Position numbers and translations under genes: made by a program | Part shown: positions 50,429 to 62,169 of the stretch, one piece after another | Position numbering within the stretch: position 1 is the first letter of the stretch | Layout: the number at the start of each line of letters is the position of its first letter | The notes under the pieces: model-generated | What the model saw: the letters and a program-made list of their open reading frames with translations, nothing else | Database searches by the model: none | What the model was told of the DNA's origin: nothing | NCBI GenBank assembly: GCA_027886175.1 | Contig: JAJNNQ010000003.1 | Location: forward strand, 4,875,501 to 4,939,500 | Direction: 5' to 3' | DNA: 64,000 nucleotides | From: Phylloscopus collybita | Lineage: Eukaryota; Chordata; Aves; Passeriformes; Phylloscopidae

Positions 50429-50545
50429 GAACCATCCAGCCGGAGTTTAAAAAAAAAAAAAACACAGGTTTAACTAATGCTACGCATTATAATCCACACA
50501 TTTATTCAGATATTCCTCCTCTTTTTTTTTGTTTGTTTGTTTTGT

Positions 50546-50570
50546 TTGTTGTTGTTGTTGTTGTTGTTGT
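50546..50570. repeat. (GTT)n microsatellite in the 3'UTR
   Basis: Eight GTT units within a longer GTTT/T-rich tract just after the stop codon. Confidence 0.9.
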
Positions 50571-50807
50571 TTCTTCTTCCCCCTCCCCCCACCTTTTGTT
50601 TTGTTTTTCTTTTTTTTTTTTTTTTTTTTTTGTAAATCCTTCGTTCTACCGTGCGTGTTTTTTTTTTTTTATATACCGCTCTCGTTTTTACAGTTCTAGC
50701 TTGAAGAAAGATAAATCAGTGTTTTGATGCACCTTTTTGAAATTTCAGAACTTAGGAAGTGGTCAAACTGGAGAAACAAGCAAACCAGATACCAAAAGCA
50801 AGATTTT

Positions 50808-50832
50808 TTGTTGTTGTTGTTGTTGTTGTTGT
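50808..50832. repeat. Second (TTG)n microsatellite in the 3'UTR
   Basis: Eight TTG units. As RNA this is a UUG repeat, close in composition to UG-rich protein-binding tracts. Confidence 0.9.
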
Positions 50833-51351
50833 AGTTTTTTCCTTCACGGTTTCAAAATTGTCACCAATTTGCCTTTTCAATGTTGTTTTGGGGTTTTTTT
50901 TTCACTGAAGTTCATGCAGTCTCTTATTTTATCTTACTATTTAGGAAGTTTTAACCATGAGTCACTTTTTTTGTGTCTTCTTTTTCCTTCTAAGCATTAG
51001 TCCCAAGTGTGTATAGTGGTGAGACTAGAATACAACGTTAGTCAAGTACCAGTTTTCCCTTGAACAGTATTAGCAATGTTGCCTACAAATTATTCACTAC
51101 GTTTGCCCCAGTTTTACAAGGTAAAACCTAAGTTGTTGTTTTAACTGTTCAGTGCATTTAAATTGGAACAGCATCCTGCAGTTGAAAAACCTTTTTAGTT
51201 GCCTGTTACTTTTACAGTTACAAACACTATAAACTGCCTGTATAAGAAATCCAATAACCAAACCGCATATAAATTATGAAGCATTATAGATCTTTCTTTT
51301 TTTTTTTTTACCATTTTGATTCCTAGCAGTAATTTTAAGTAAGAGGGCATT

Positions 51352-51359
51352 GTGCAATA
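51352..51359 (+). promoter_or_regulatory. Candidate miR-25/32/92 family 8mer site
   Basis: GTGCAATA matches the seed complement of the miR-25/32/92 family (seed AUUGCAC) with A opposite position 1. A further 7mer GTGCAAT lies at 52172-52178. Seed matches alone are weak evidence. Confidence 0.4.
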
Positions 51360-52446
51360 GTTAGTTATTCCCATGTTCAGCTATTTAAAAGCTGCTTTAA
51401 CTTGTCTGTTTGTCACTGTATATAACTATTCCTAATCTAATACTAGATATTATTCTATTACGTTCAGCCTGATTTATATGATTGGAGCTGGTGACAGCTT
51501 ACTGCCTCTACTGAATTAGGTGAGATTTACACTCAATGGAAGCAAACTTTACTGTCAGTTGATCTTTTTCTTTTTATTATTAATATTATTGCTATTTTTT
51601 TTTTGGAGGGGTATCTATTTTATGGAACTTTCTTGGAGGTATCAGAAATCACATCGGTTCATTTTAAAAACCTTCAGAGGGTGTCTATGCTGTTCTTACC
51701 ACGGGGCTGATAGAAATGACTTGGTACCTGGCAAAACTGAGATGAGAGTCCTGCAGAGGAATGGTCCCTGCTCTGGTGGCAGTGTCCCCCTCCTGCCTGC
51801 CCCTTCCCAGACACATTTTAATCCATCAAGACACTAGATCGTTAACTCTTGAGTTCACGGGGTTATTTATATTAAGTCAACATTGTGCAAGTACCTCAGG
51901 GACATAAATGAGCTGGAGGTGCAAATAGATTCCAAAAGGGTGCAACAGACACAGTGTATTTCCCTGCCTCTTGTTTTTGTATATTTTTGCTACTTGATTT
52001 TGCTTTTGTCCTAGCTTTTTTTTGTGCTCTGTCTCCATCGTCTAAGATTCAGTGTCCTGTACTAGCATAATATTCCCTTAACCAAAGTAATGGGGAAAAA
52101 AACAACATTATTTTTGTTTTTAGGTTTATTTATACTATATACTGCATACAGTACTTTAAATACCAATTACAGTGCAATCTTTTTATTTATTGTAAAAAAA
52201 ATAAAAAATAAAAAGTGTACTTATGTACTAATCTAAACCCCCTCTCCACCCTCCCCATAGCATGTTACATTTTGTCTGTTTTATACTGTTGTACTTTAGG
52301 TCAACTTTTTACCTGGCAGCATTCCTAGTATTATTAATCTTCTTGCATTTTCTTGTGTTTTTGAAGATGGGAGCATCTAGTACATTAAATGCCAAAAAAA
52401 ACCCATTATCAGTGATTCAAACGTTTACATGTATCCAAAAACAAAA

Positions 52447-52453
52447 TCATCTC
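52447..52453 (+). promoter_or_regulatory. Candidate miR-143 7mer site
   Basis: TCATCTC is the complement of miR-143-3p bases 2-8. FNDC3B has been reported as a miR-143 target in mammals, which makes this seed match more interesting than most. Conservation at this position was not tested. Confidence 0.4.
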
Positions 52454-53176
52454 TGGAAAGAAAGTGCTAAGATCAATGAATTATTCTGTGTGCCTCTCTA
52501 GATGTAGCAAATATTAGAAATGTTCTGTATTTTGTTATTGACTATAATTAGTTCGATTTAGCCTTGCAAACTAATGGCATTGAGCTAAATATATATATTT
52601 TTTGGGGGTTTTTTTTGCCAAAGTCATGGCTTGTCAAATTTATTTACATCTTATTTAAATTTATTTGTGATATGAAACTCTGTGACCTTGCATCTGTATT
52701 TTGTGAGCAAAGAGTATACAGCTGTTTTCATTGGAGGGGAGAAGAGTGTATTTTTTAAAACAACGAAAAGAACGCTAGTTTGGAAAAAAACCCAGAAATT
52801 TGAATAGATTCCCTTTTTTTATTTTTGGTATATTGTTTGAGCAGTGCTGCTATATGAAATCCGAGCTTGACACCTTTTTTTTTTTTAAGGAAAAAAAAAA
52901 CAAAACAAAACAAAACCACAAAACTGCTTTAATAAAGAAAGGAAAAAACCCAGTGTGCTCTAGATTAGCGATTTTGAAAGTTTGAAATACGAGTGCTACT
53001 AAAAGCAGTGAGCAGAAGTGGAGGGGAGAGCAATCAGTCACACTCAGAGCATCTCTGTCACTGCTGATTTGGTGGGTCCCTGGGAACCACACCAACCAGA
53101 GCCCCCCAGGCCAAGGCTGGGCTTTTGGAGCAGCTGGGACAGGCCCAGTGCATTTGACATTTTGTGTCTCCTGCCG

Positions 53177-53220
53177 CAGTGATCTGGTTGTCACTCGTGT
53201 GTCAGTGACAAAGATCACTG
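53177..53220 (+). other. 17-bp-stem hairpin in the 3'UTR
   Basis: CAGTGATCT (53177-53185) pairs with AGATCACTG (53212-53220), and TTGTCACT (53188-53195) pairs with AGTGACAA (53204-53211). Two bulged G lie between the stems on the 5' side, and the loop is 8 nt (CGTGTGTC). All 17 pairs are Watson-Crick. It sits in the GC-rich island of the 3'UTR. Function unknown. Confidence 0.85.
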
Positions 53221-53810
53221 ATGTCACAGCCTTCTGTTCTGAGGGACCTTGTCCCTGACCCACCACTGCTGATGCCTTGGCCCTTCCCAAAGCTCCTGGT
53301 GCCCCTGGTCCAGCGGTGGCAGGTGCTGGATCCAACCCCAGGGCGCTCTGCTCTCACAGAAATCACCACCACCAACAAAGGTAGTATGAAACACTAAGTA
53401 TTTAATACCCTTAAGGAAGGAGAGAGATGTTTTTATATTGTTCTGCCTTTTTCTTTATGAACTTGAAGTGTTTTCTAATCCTGTTTGTTGGCTCCAGTAG
53501 CTCAGTATTCAGTGTCACGATTGAGAAGTGCCCTAATTGAATGTGTATGAACCTTATCCTTGCACAGTTCTTTAAATTGAAAAAGAAAAAAGAAAATGTT
53601 TTTACCTCACTATGGGAACATACATTCCAAGCTTTTCAACTTTAAAAAAAAAAATAATCAAAAGTTTTCTTGTATTGTAAATTTTAGACTATTTCATATG
53701 CATTATATTAAAACTGCCATATCAATTTTAATGTATAGATTTTGCAAATACTACACTATGTATGTAAGACTTAACTGTATCTGTAGTGTATATGTAATAT
53801 ATTTATGCTC

Positions 53811-53816
53811 AATAAA
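53811..53816 (+). terminator. FNDC3B: FNDC3B polyadenylation signal AATAAA
   Basis: A canonical hexamer followed by U/GU-rich sequence (tgttttaattctttctgttt). Compositional character changes after about 53860. Cleavage is expected at about 53830-53840. Confidence 0.85.
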
Positions 53817-55429
53817 TGTTTTAATTCTTTCTGTTTTAATTCTTTATTTTAATTGAACACAGCCCTTTGGGTCCATGTTGCCCCTTCTGGCAGGTCAGTG
53901 CTGTTGTGCATCCTGGAGCAAGAGTGGGAGCCCTGATTTACTTCAGGATGTTTCTGGTTTGTAATTGGAGTGATTTTTGTGGTTTTGTGAATAGTGAGTT
54001 TATAGTGATAATCTGAAAGTCAGTCAGGTGTTCCAATCACTTCTTTTAAATAGCTTGCATGGAAAAATTAAGAATTTATATTTATAGAAACATACCTAGG
54101 TTTGTGGTCTCTTAGTAATTAAACACTTGAAATACTAGAGCTTTTAACTTACTAATTATGTGCAATGAATTCAATTCCTCATCATGATGAATTAATCTAG
54201 TATGCATACATGTTTCTTGTCAAACACATTCATGTTAATTTTTTAATGCTTTTCTTCAAGTCACTGCATAAATACAACAACTGATTTGTTTGCTTTTTTA
54301 ATTACTGCAGTTTACAACAGGAGTGGGGCTTTCCCAGGGGAATACAGTAACTTTTTTCACTTGGTTGCTCAGCTTTTTCATTTAAGCAGTGCTTGCCAGG
54401 ACAACCTCTTCAACAAAATCTTTTAAATACATCTATAAAATAGTAATCAGCACTTTGGCATCTGAGGAGATCTTTTATTTTCAGTGGTCCCTGGTTAATT
54501 GCCAGGGTGTCTGCAGTGAGAGCCCCTGGGAGCGAAGCAGGATTTAAACATTTGCTGTTGGAGTTCTGAATGTTACCATGTGCTGTTATCACCCACAGGT
54601 TTTTGCAGGGGTGCTGGGTGCCTTTCCCACACCCAGACCGTGCAGAGCTGGGTAAGTAGCACTAAATTTGCCGTGGATTTTGTTTTGTGAGGAAGCACAG
54701 AGCAAGTTGTCACCGGGCTCGGGCCATGCTGCATTTACCAGCAGCTCTTTGCCTTTCTGGCAAGAGAAGTATCAGCTTTGAAAAGTCCTGGCGGAGAGCA
54801 GAGGCTGGTATTTTGGGTATTTTTGTGGCCTTACCAGCAGCCTTTGGGGTGGTGCAGCAGTGGGCTGTGGCCCTGGCACGTGTCCCAGTGTGAGCAGTGC
54901 CAGGTGTGCCCCAGCGGCGCGTGGTGCCCGGGCTGGCGCTGCCGTTTCTATGGCAGCGGTGATTCTCTCCTCTCCTCTCCTCTCAGTAATCACAGAGCTG
55001 CTCACTACCCAGCGCCTGGAATTTGTTTTGCTCCTCACTTCAGCCGCTCCTGCCAGCTCAGAGCACGTTTGGTGTGGTGCAGGAGAGCTGAGCCCCTTTG
55101 GAAGGAGGGGGGGGTCTCCCTGAGGAACCGGGGGCTCAAAGCCACGTGTGCGGCCTGAGCTGAGCCACGCGTTCCCCAGACCAAGCAAACAGGACCTGGA
55201 GTGGCATCAGTCCCTGTTGTTCACCTCCTGTGGAGCTTTTCCACAGGCTCACCTGTGTCTTTGAGTTTTAGGAGATGCTCAAATCCAGTGTGCTACTAAT
55301 AAAAAAAAATAAAAAAAAACAGCTGAAGGGGGGTGGGTGATAGCGCCAGTGTTGTGCCAAAGGATCAAGGCTCTCCTGCCTGTCCATCTTGAAGCACAGC
55401 TGAGGTGTTTAAAATCCCCCTGAAAATTA

Positions 55430-55512
55430 AATACTTGGGCTGGAAGCAGATGATCATTAATGCTCCTTCCAACCCAAACCATTCTCTGATTCCGTTCTAT
55501 GAATCTGTGGCC
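55430..55512 (+). mobile_element. CR1 LINE 3' tail (plus orientation)
   Basis: CTCCTTCCAACCCAAACCAT, then TCTCTGATTCCGTTCTATGA, is the CR1 terminal segment. The 5' boundary is unclear. Confidence 0.88.
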
Positions 55513-57024
55513 TGTGGACATGGAGTGATTCTCCTCCAGCATTAATGACATCCACATCAACAGGAGGGTTCTGTTAGACCTGCCTTGCCACCAAAGGTGT
55601 TAGAGACAAGAAGAGATTGGTGTGGTAATAGGAAGTATAAATTATATTTCCTCTGCAAATCTTTTTCTAGACTTATTACAGAGTTCATGATGTATTGTCA
55701 TTTATTGGAGTAGAATTATATTCTCTGTCCTTAACCTGGCCTGGAGTAAAGATGCAAATGTTATCTTTATTTTTCTCAGAGTGAGAACCACGAGTAAGTA
55801 GAGATGAATGTGAACCTTTTGTTTCAGTGTTTTTATGGCTGAGCAGAAAAGCCAGCTGAGACCCCTGAAAGGGCTACTTTATTGGTACTACATTCTGAAC
55901 AATTACATCTATTTTTGCTCTTGACAATTGCTCTTACAATGCCCATATTCTTGGCTCAGTGAAATAAAAAGAAATTGCACAAGATGCTTTCAAACACTGT
56001 GGATCAGCCTGAGATCTGCTGTTATGTAAGTGAATGTGCTGTTATTAGTTTGAGTAGTTACATTTCCTGCACTAATTGGTGTCATAGATGGTCTTGCAAG
56101 CAATCAAAGCTATTTTTAGGTCTCCTGACACGGTTAATAAATAACTGCTTGGGTCAATGTGCTCAGAGGATGTCATTTCTTAGTAATTTTATTAGCTCAT
56201 CTCTCTCACTTTATGTCCTATGAAAGCTATTACTCTCTACAAATAAAATGGAGCAAACAGTAGGGATGCAGAAATCTTGTGAGGATTAACTTGTGAACAG
56301 AGTTGAGAAATTCAGCCTAATCCAAATGCAAATATTGTCTTTTTTAATTTATAGCTCAAATGCTCTTTCTTTCCATAAAAGGCTCACAAAAGCTTGTGAG
56401 CTGGTGCTGGTGTCCTGGGCTCAGGGGCTGTGCAGCACTGGTGATGTTGGTGTTCCCTGGCTGCTCTCCTGCCCTGCCCTGGCTGCAGCTCATCAGGGTT
56501 TGCTGAGAAGATCAGGACTTTGCACTCAGCAGGGCCAAATGTCCCCTGGGATGCTGCTGTGTGGAGTTTGGATTGTTGGATGTAGCTCTGGATTGCTCTG
56601 GATCATGGTGCTGAAGCCTTTGCTGCTCCTGTTCTGCCTTCTCTCCAGTGTGGGGGTTCAAAGTTCCTTGTGCTCTTTATGGCTCTGTCCTGTGTCTTGT
56701 TTAAAGTGTCAGGTGATTGACTTCAGTGTTCTCAAGCCAAAAGCATCCCAGCTGTACAATAAACTCTGGTTATTCTCTGAATGGGTCCCAGTGATGGTGC
56801 CAGCCCCTTCCCCTGGCTCACATCAGCCTGTCTCACAGGAAGGGATGCTGGATACAGATCTGGGCACAGCCTGTGGCAGTGGCACTGCTCTGGCTGCATG
56901 GCAGAGTCCAGATTCCACTGCAGTCTGGGAAATCAGGCACGAGCCCACAGCAAAGACTGAAAGGAAGCAGGTAAATCCAAACCTCTCGTGGGTGTTGACA
57001 CCACAGCTGGATTGAGGTGACTTC

Positions 57025-57198
57025 CATGTGTGAGGGTCGTGAGGCACTGGTTGCCCAGGGAAGCTGTGGCTGCCCCATCCCTGGAAGTGCTCATGGCCAG
57101 GCTGGGTTGGGTTCTGAGCAACCTGGGATAGTGGAAGGTGTCCCTGCCCATGTCAGGGTGTTGGGACTTCCAACCCAAACCATTCTGTCATTCTACAT
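57025..57198 (+). mobile_element. CR1 LINE 3' fragment (plus orientation)
   Basis: GGGAAGCTGTGGCTGCCCCA, GGAAGTGCTCATGGCCAGGC, then TTCCAACCCAAACCATTCTG as the tail. About 170 bp, 5'-truncated. Confidence 0.93.
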
Positions 57199-60100
57199 AC
57201 CAGCATTAGACCAGACATCCTGAGGCATCCCAGGGATGAGCCCCACACCAGCACTCCTCTCCCAGAGCCAGGGTATCAGCCAAGGCACACAGAAACCCTT
57301 GTGCTGGCTGCCCACTTCCCTCCCTCTTCACAAGCTGACAGTACGTCAGTGGCTTCAAAACCCCACATTCAATCAAAACTAACTCAGGTGATTACACCTT
57401 TCACAGCCTCATGCCGGTGCCCCCAGCAAATTTTAGAAAAATCAATCTCATTGTCACTGCTTGATAAAAATACCAAGGTGCTATTAACTGGGCAGGATGT
57501 GTGCCTGTGTGTGACCATGAGCCTTGGCTTCATTTTGGGAGAATTTGGAGTAGGCGCTGTCATCTCTCAGGCTGCCGTGTTGAAGCTGTTTAAATCCCTG
57601 CTCCTCAGAGCTCGTCGTGCTGTGTCTCATTGCAGAGCGGGCTGGTGGTGTCAGATTCCCTGCCTGCCCACCTTAATGAGCCGCGATTTGCAGCACCGGG
57701 TCATTAGTGGAAGGAGGTTGTGCTGGGAAAGAACAATGTGGACAGAGGCTTGGAAATAGCCATGCCTTTTCCTTTCTCGCAGACAGTGCTGCAATCATGT
57801 GAAAATCAATCAGAACATGAGAAAAAAGCAGAGGATCTTTTGATCCTGGAGCATCAAAAATGGGGGCAAGTGCTGGGAGAACATCTCCTGAGCCCTCAGA
57901 GTAGCCTCTAAAAGGGGAGAATGGGGGTACTTCACTTCTGAGAGCAATTTTGCCTTATGGACTCACACACGTCACAAAATTATTATTTTGGTCCCAGTGA
58001 AAGAATCAGAGCAGGTGTGGAAAGCCATAAAATGCCTTTATTTGGAGAAACACAAAGTGGTTTGTCTCCAAGTACAGTGGGAGGAGCACCCTGTAGCTCT
58101 CAGAAGGTATTTGTACACAGACATGAGAGCTGAGGTTGGCAGCTGGGCATTGGGTGGTTTGGATGCTGATTTGGGATCAGCCCCCTCCCTTGCTCCTGGG
58201 GGTTGCTCCCATCCCTTGGGGTGGTTTGTTGGGACACTGCACCACACCTGTGGGGCTCTGCTCACCTTGTGTTCCCTTCTCAGCCCATTCCTGGCCAGCA
58301 GTGTGAGGGCTGGGCAGGGTGTCAGGGATGGGATCCAGGTGACACTGCACATCGTGTGCACCATGGGTTTGGGGGGTGTTTGCCCTCCAAAATTCTGCTG
58401 CAGAGCCACCTCCTCTGGCTGAGGTCAGTGTGTTTGCAGGTCTCAGAGAAAGGAACACTCAGCATCAGCAGGTCAGCTCCAAGATTAACCCCAGGTGCTT
58501 TTTGTTCTGATCCAGGTAATGGGGTTAATGAGAGGCTCTGAATTTTGGTCACAGGAGAAGGAAAAGTCATGGCATGCGCCCATCCGCAGCTGAGATTGGG
58601 AAGGGCCACAACACACAAGTGCTGGACTTGGAAGGGAATGGAGACCTTTCTGCTGGAAAAAGCACTGAGGAAGGCCCACAAAGTGTTGGTTACATGGCAT
58701 AGTGCTAATGTGCTGTATTGTGTGCTGGAATGACAACTGGACCAAGGCTTGACAGCAAGTGAGTGCAGAAACCTGTTAGCCTGCATTAATACCTGATGGA
58801 TTAAATTTTCCTTTTCTCCACTGTACTTGCATAATCACAATTTAGAGACTAGGCAAATTCTAATCTAACATTTGCTTTTCTGCTTTATATTTTTTTTTTC
58901 CCTAAACAGCAGCAGTCAGGGTTGTGGTTTCATGATCCACCAGAGCTGGCACAGCTGGACCCCATCATCTAACAACTGCTTTGGGCAAAGGTTTGGCCAG
59001 GGATGTGGGACATGAAGCCAAACCCGTGTGGGTTTTACCTGTCTCTCACCAGAACTCGTGTTTCAGAGGGAAAAGCCATTGGCAAGCACGTCTGTGCGAG
59101 GAAATTGTTTTGCTCCTGTGAAGTTTGTTGCGGAGCTGGGAAGGATTCCAGGTGCTCCATCAGGTGGGGCTGGGGGAGGAGAGGGCTGAAGGGGTGTGTC
59201 CCTGCCCTCAGTCAATGATGGACTTGCCCAAACGAGCAGGGATTTCCCATTAACACCAGAGGAGCTCTCCAGGTGCTGCTGGCATCACGCTGGGACTCCA
59301 GCTGTCTGTGCCTGGCAGCAAATGGTGTCAAACAGTGCTGGGGGCCCGGGACATCCAGCCCTGCAACTGCATCTGCTGGCTCATCCTGAGCATTTTCTGG
59401 GAATCTCCTGTGTGTCTGCAGGCCCAGGGCGTGGTGCAAGGGTTCCTGTGCAGAGACAGACCCTGCTGCAGGTGTTGGTTCACCACAGACAGCAGGGGTG
59501 CAGAGCCAGGGCTGTGGAAACAGAGTACAAGGTGTCTCTGCAGTGTCAGCCAGAGGCTGCTTGTTTCTCAAATAAAATTTTTCATGGGCTACAGTGCTGA
59601 GCACTCTGGCAGCACAGCTCAGGAACAGCAAACTGATGCTGGGAGCTGCCAGACCCAGCCCAAACCCAGCAATGACATCCAGAGGGTGCAAGCAGATCCA
59701 CACCTCATCACTCTGGGGCAGGAGGGTTTGAGCAATGGGTTAAAATGCCAAGGGCTTTGATTTCATTTTGGTAAAACAGGGCTGCTGCTTTTTATTGGGA
59801 GTTGTCAGGGTAAAATGTAGTTATGGTGCTTTCAGCTGAGGGTGAGGAGGGCAGTTCAGGGTGCAGGGAAATAACAGCAGGGGCATCCCAGGGAGATGAG
59901 TTAGATTTTTTTTGTTCCAAATTTGAATTTACTTCTCAAGATGTAATTTTCCTCTTCAAGGTCATGGGATTCTTGCAAAAGATACAAGCTCTGTGGAAGT
60001 TCATCCAGAAACATCCACTGGCTCAGAGCAGCAGCACCCTGAAACCAGCAGATCCATGACAGAGAGGGGGTTCTCCTGGGTGTTTAGGTATCTAAAACCT

Positions 60101-60902
60101 GCTGATTTTATTAGGGCTTATGCAAATGTCATTTGATACAAACTTACATAACTGCTGAATATCTATCAATTCAAATTTCGACAAGGAAGTGCTGGTTTTC
60201 CAGTGTATTTTATTTTTGGCAAGAAATACAATAGGACATGATTTTTTGCCTGTGCATGCCTCCATCAAAGGTACTTTTCTAAAATGAATGAAGCTTTCTG
60301 GTAAAGTCCTTTTGACCTATTTCATCACCAATTTAACTCATTGCCAAGAAATAAAATGCAGCCAAATTGTTCTTCTTTATTTGTAAAGCTGTGGTACAAA
60401 ATGGAGAGGTAGAAAAGCTTTTAAAACTGGGACTGTTTAATGAATGAAGTTTCAGTTATTTTCTTTATCGGCTGCTCACATTCAAGTCAGTAAGAGCACA
60501 GCAAAATTTTGACTCCTTAAGTCTCTGCACTTTTTTTTTTTTTTTCAGTTAGAAATGGCAAGGTTTGTTCCCACAGGGAAGAGTTTCCAGAAATGGAAAG
60601 GTTCAACAGCCTGAAAAAACTCTTTCCTGCAGAGCAGCCAATGAACAGCCCAGTGTCTGCATGGACTCTTGTCTTCTCCCCATGAAAAATGGATCTCAAA
60701 ACCATGTCCAGACCCAAAACTGGATGGGAGGCACAGCAGTGCCCTTTCATGCAGGGAAGGCTTTGGAGAGAAGCTGCCAGGAACACGAGGTGCTGCAGAA
60801 GTGCCCTGGGAAGCAGAGGAGAAAGGCTTTGGCTGTGCTGGGAAACGTTTGCCCGCACAGTCCAGGCTGAGAACGCAGAGCGGCTCCGGTGGCTGAGGCA
60901 CC

Positions 60903-60958
60903 GTGCCAGCACCACTGTGCCAGCACCACCGTGCCGGCACCACTGTGCCAGCACTGCT
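60903..60958. repeat. 14-bp tandem repeat, four units
   Basis: Four consecutive copies of GTGCCAGCACCACT with one to three substitutions each. It keeps a frame open on both strands, which explains several unsupported ORFs here. Confidence 0.9.
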
Positions 60959-61149
60959 CCTTTGCCACTGTCCTCTGCACCTGCAGCAGCCACTCTGCCC
61001 CTGCTCCTCCTGCCAGAGACAAGGCAGGAGGAGCCTTGCCCCTTGTTGGCACCAGAGACAGATTGATGGTGCCTACCTTGGACTGACTACACCGTTCTTA
61101 CGCTCTTCCAATCTTGCTCACGCTTTTTTTTTTTTTTCCCCCAGTGAAG

Positions 61150-61288
61150 TTATTTCTTACAGCTTGGGCAGGGTCAGGTGGGATGGGGCCCTGAGCAATC
61201 TGATCTAGTGCGTGGCATCCTGCCCATGGCAGAGGGCTGGGACTGCAGGGTCTTTAAGGCCCCTTTTATGTTGTGTGATTCTCTGAAT
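61150..61288 (+). mobile_element. CR1 LINE 3' fragment (plus orientation)
   Basis: GGCCCTGAGCAATCTGATCT and GGTCTTTAAGGCCCCTTTTA then TGTGTGATTCTCTGAAT fit a diverged CR1 3' end. Confidence 0.85.
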
Positions 61289-62163
61289 AACAGATTCTCT
61301 TGCTTGCTCAAGACAAACAATGCTGGATTCATCCGTCAGCACGGGTGGGGACGTGTGTGTCTTTTTGGAGGCATCAGACAAAAGTTGATTTTATGATACA
61401 AAAGTGAGGGGTTGTCCAGGTTTTGGGGTGGGATTTGTCCCTGCTTTCCATATAAAAGCAGGTCATTATGTACCAGTTTGAAGCAGCAGTTCCTATTCAC
61501 CTATCTGCACCCAGCACGTGCTGGTGTGACCCCACCACATGGCTTTAGAGAATCCATGTAGAAAGGTTTTGGTACTGAGGGCAGCAACACTAATGGCTGG
61601 TGCAGCGACAGCTACAGTCTGTTAAATGTTTGTGTTCCCTGCTAGGTATTTTTTTTTCTGCTTCTGCAAGAGTCCTATGGGGGTGGCTACTTTTCTTCAA
61701 GAATAATTTGTGTATTTTGCTAGATTTGTCCAAGGATTTGTAGAAATGAGTCCATCTCCTCAGTGAGAAGGAAGAAGTCCTGTCCTCCCTCCCAAAGGAG
61801 CAGCCAGTCCCTTTCTTTCTGACTTTGTGACCATCAGATCAAATGTTTTAAATTTCATTCTCTACACGAAGTTGTGGAAATTTTACGGTGTTGGTAGAGC
61901 TAAAATTTACATTTTCTCCTGATGAAATGTTTAGGCTAAATGAAATTATTAGTATGTTTGTAGTTTGTATGCACAAATGTGTCTACACAGGGCTTCAATG
62001 TTGCAGTTACTCTGGTTAAACAGAATAGCCTAGTCAAGTTAGGTATACACCTTTGGGGAACAAAATTAAAGTACAAAGATGAAAAAAAATAAAATCCAGC
62101 TGTGTGAATCGCACTGGATCCTCCCCCACCACAGAGCCACAGGGTTATAAAGGGTCTCATCAC

Positions 62164-62169
62164 TTTATT
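62164..62169 (-). terminator. Minus-strand polyadenylation signal AATAAA
   Basis: The plus strand reads TTTATT, so the minus strand reads AATAAA. About 25-45 bases further on the minus strand is TGTGGCTCTGTGGTGGGGGA, a good GU-rich downstream element. Cleavage is expected near 62145. Confidence 0.6.

Larger units (their letters stand above)
50429..53835 (+). other. FNDC3B: FNDC3B 3'UTR (3.4 kb)
   Basis: It runs from the TAG to about 20 bases past the AATAAA at 53811. It is mostly AT-rich with two GTT microsatellites, AU-rich nonamer-like UUAUUUAU motifs (52126 and about 52183), a Pumilio-type UGUAUAUA (51417-51424) and several microRNA seed matches. Near its 3' end is a GC-rich island (about 53015-53375) with a strong hairpin. 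AATAAA hexamers at 52200, 52207 and 52931 could serve as proximal sites. The 3' limit is inferred from the signal, not from transcripts. Confidence 0.85.
53836..62144. other. Intergenic region (8.3 kb)
   Basis: No gene is recognised. It contains CR1 fragments (55430-55512, 57025-57198, 61150-61288), a GC-richer patch with a (TCCTC)n run (about 54855-55150), and a 14-bp tandem repeat (60903-60958). Open frames up to 240 codons (56293-57015) have no family signature and partly overlap or adjoin CR1 sequence. Confidence 0.8.

Noticed and set aside
50095..50727. 210-codon frame overlapping the terminal FNDC3B exon
   Set aside because: It is a shadow frame through GC-rich coding sequence followed by T-rich 3'UTR. 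The in-frame splice join and the conserved anchor fix the real frame.
56293..57015. 240-codon plus-strand frame in intergenic DNA
   Set aside because: No domain or signature, its composition is that of ordinary GC-moderate DNA low in stops, and it ends beside a CR1 fragment.
60517..60993. 158-codon minus-strand frame with HHGGAGTVV-like repeats
   Set aside because: It is partly generated by the 14-bp tandem repeat and has no recognisable domain.
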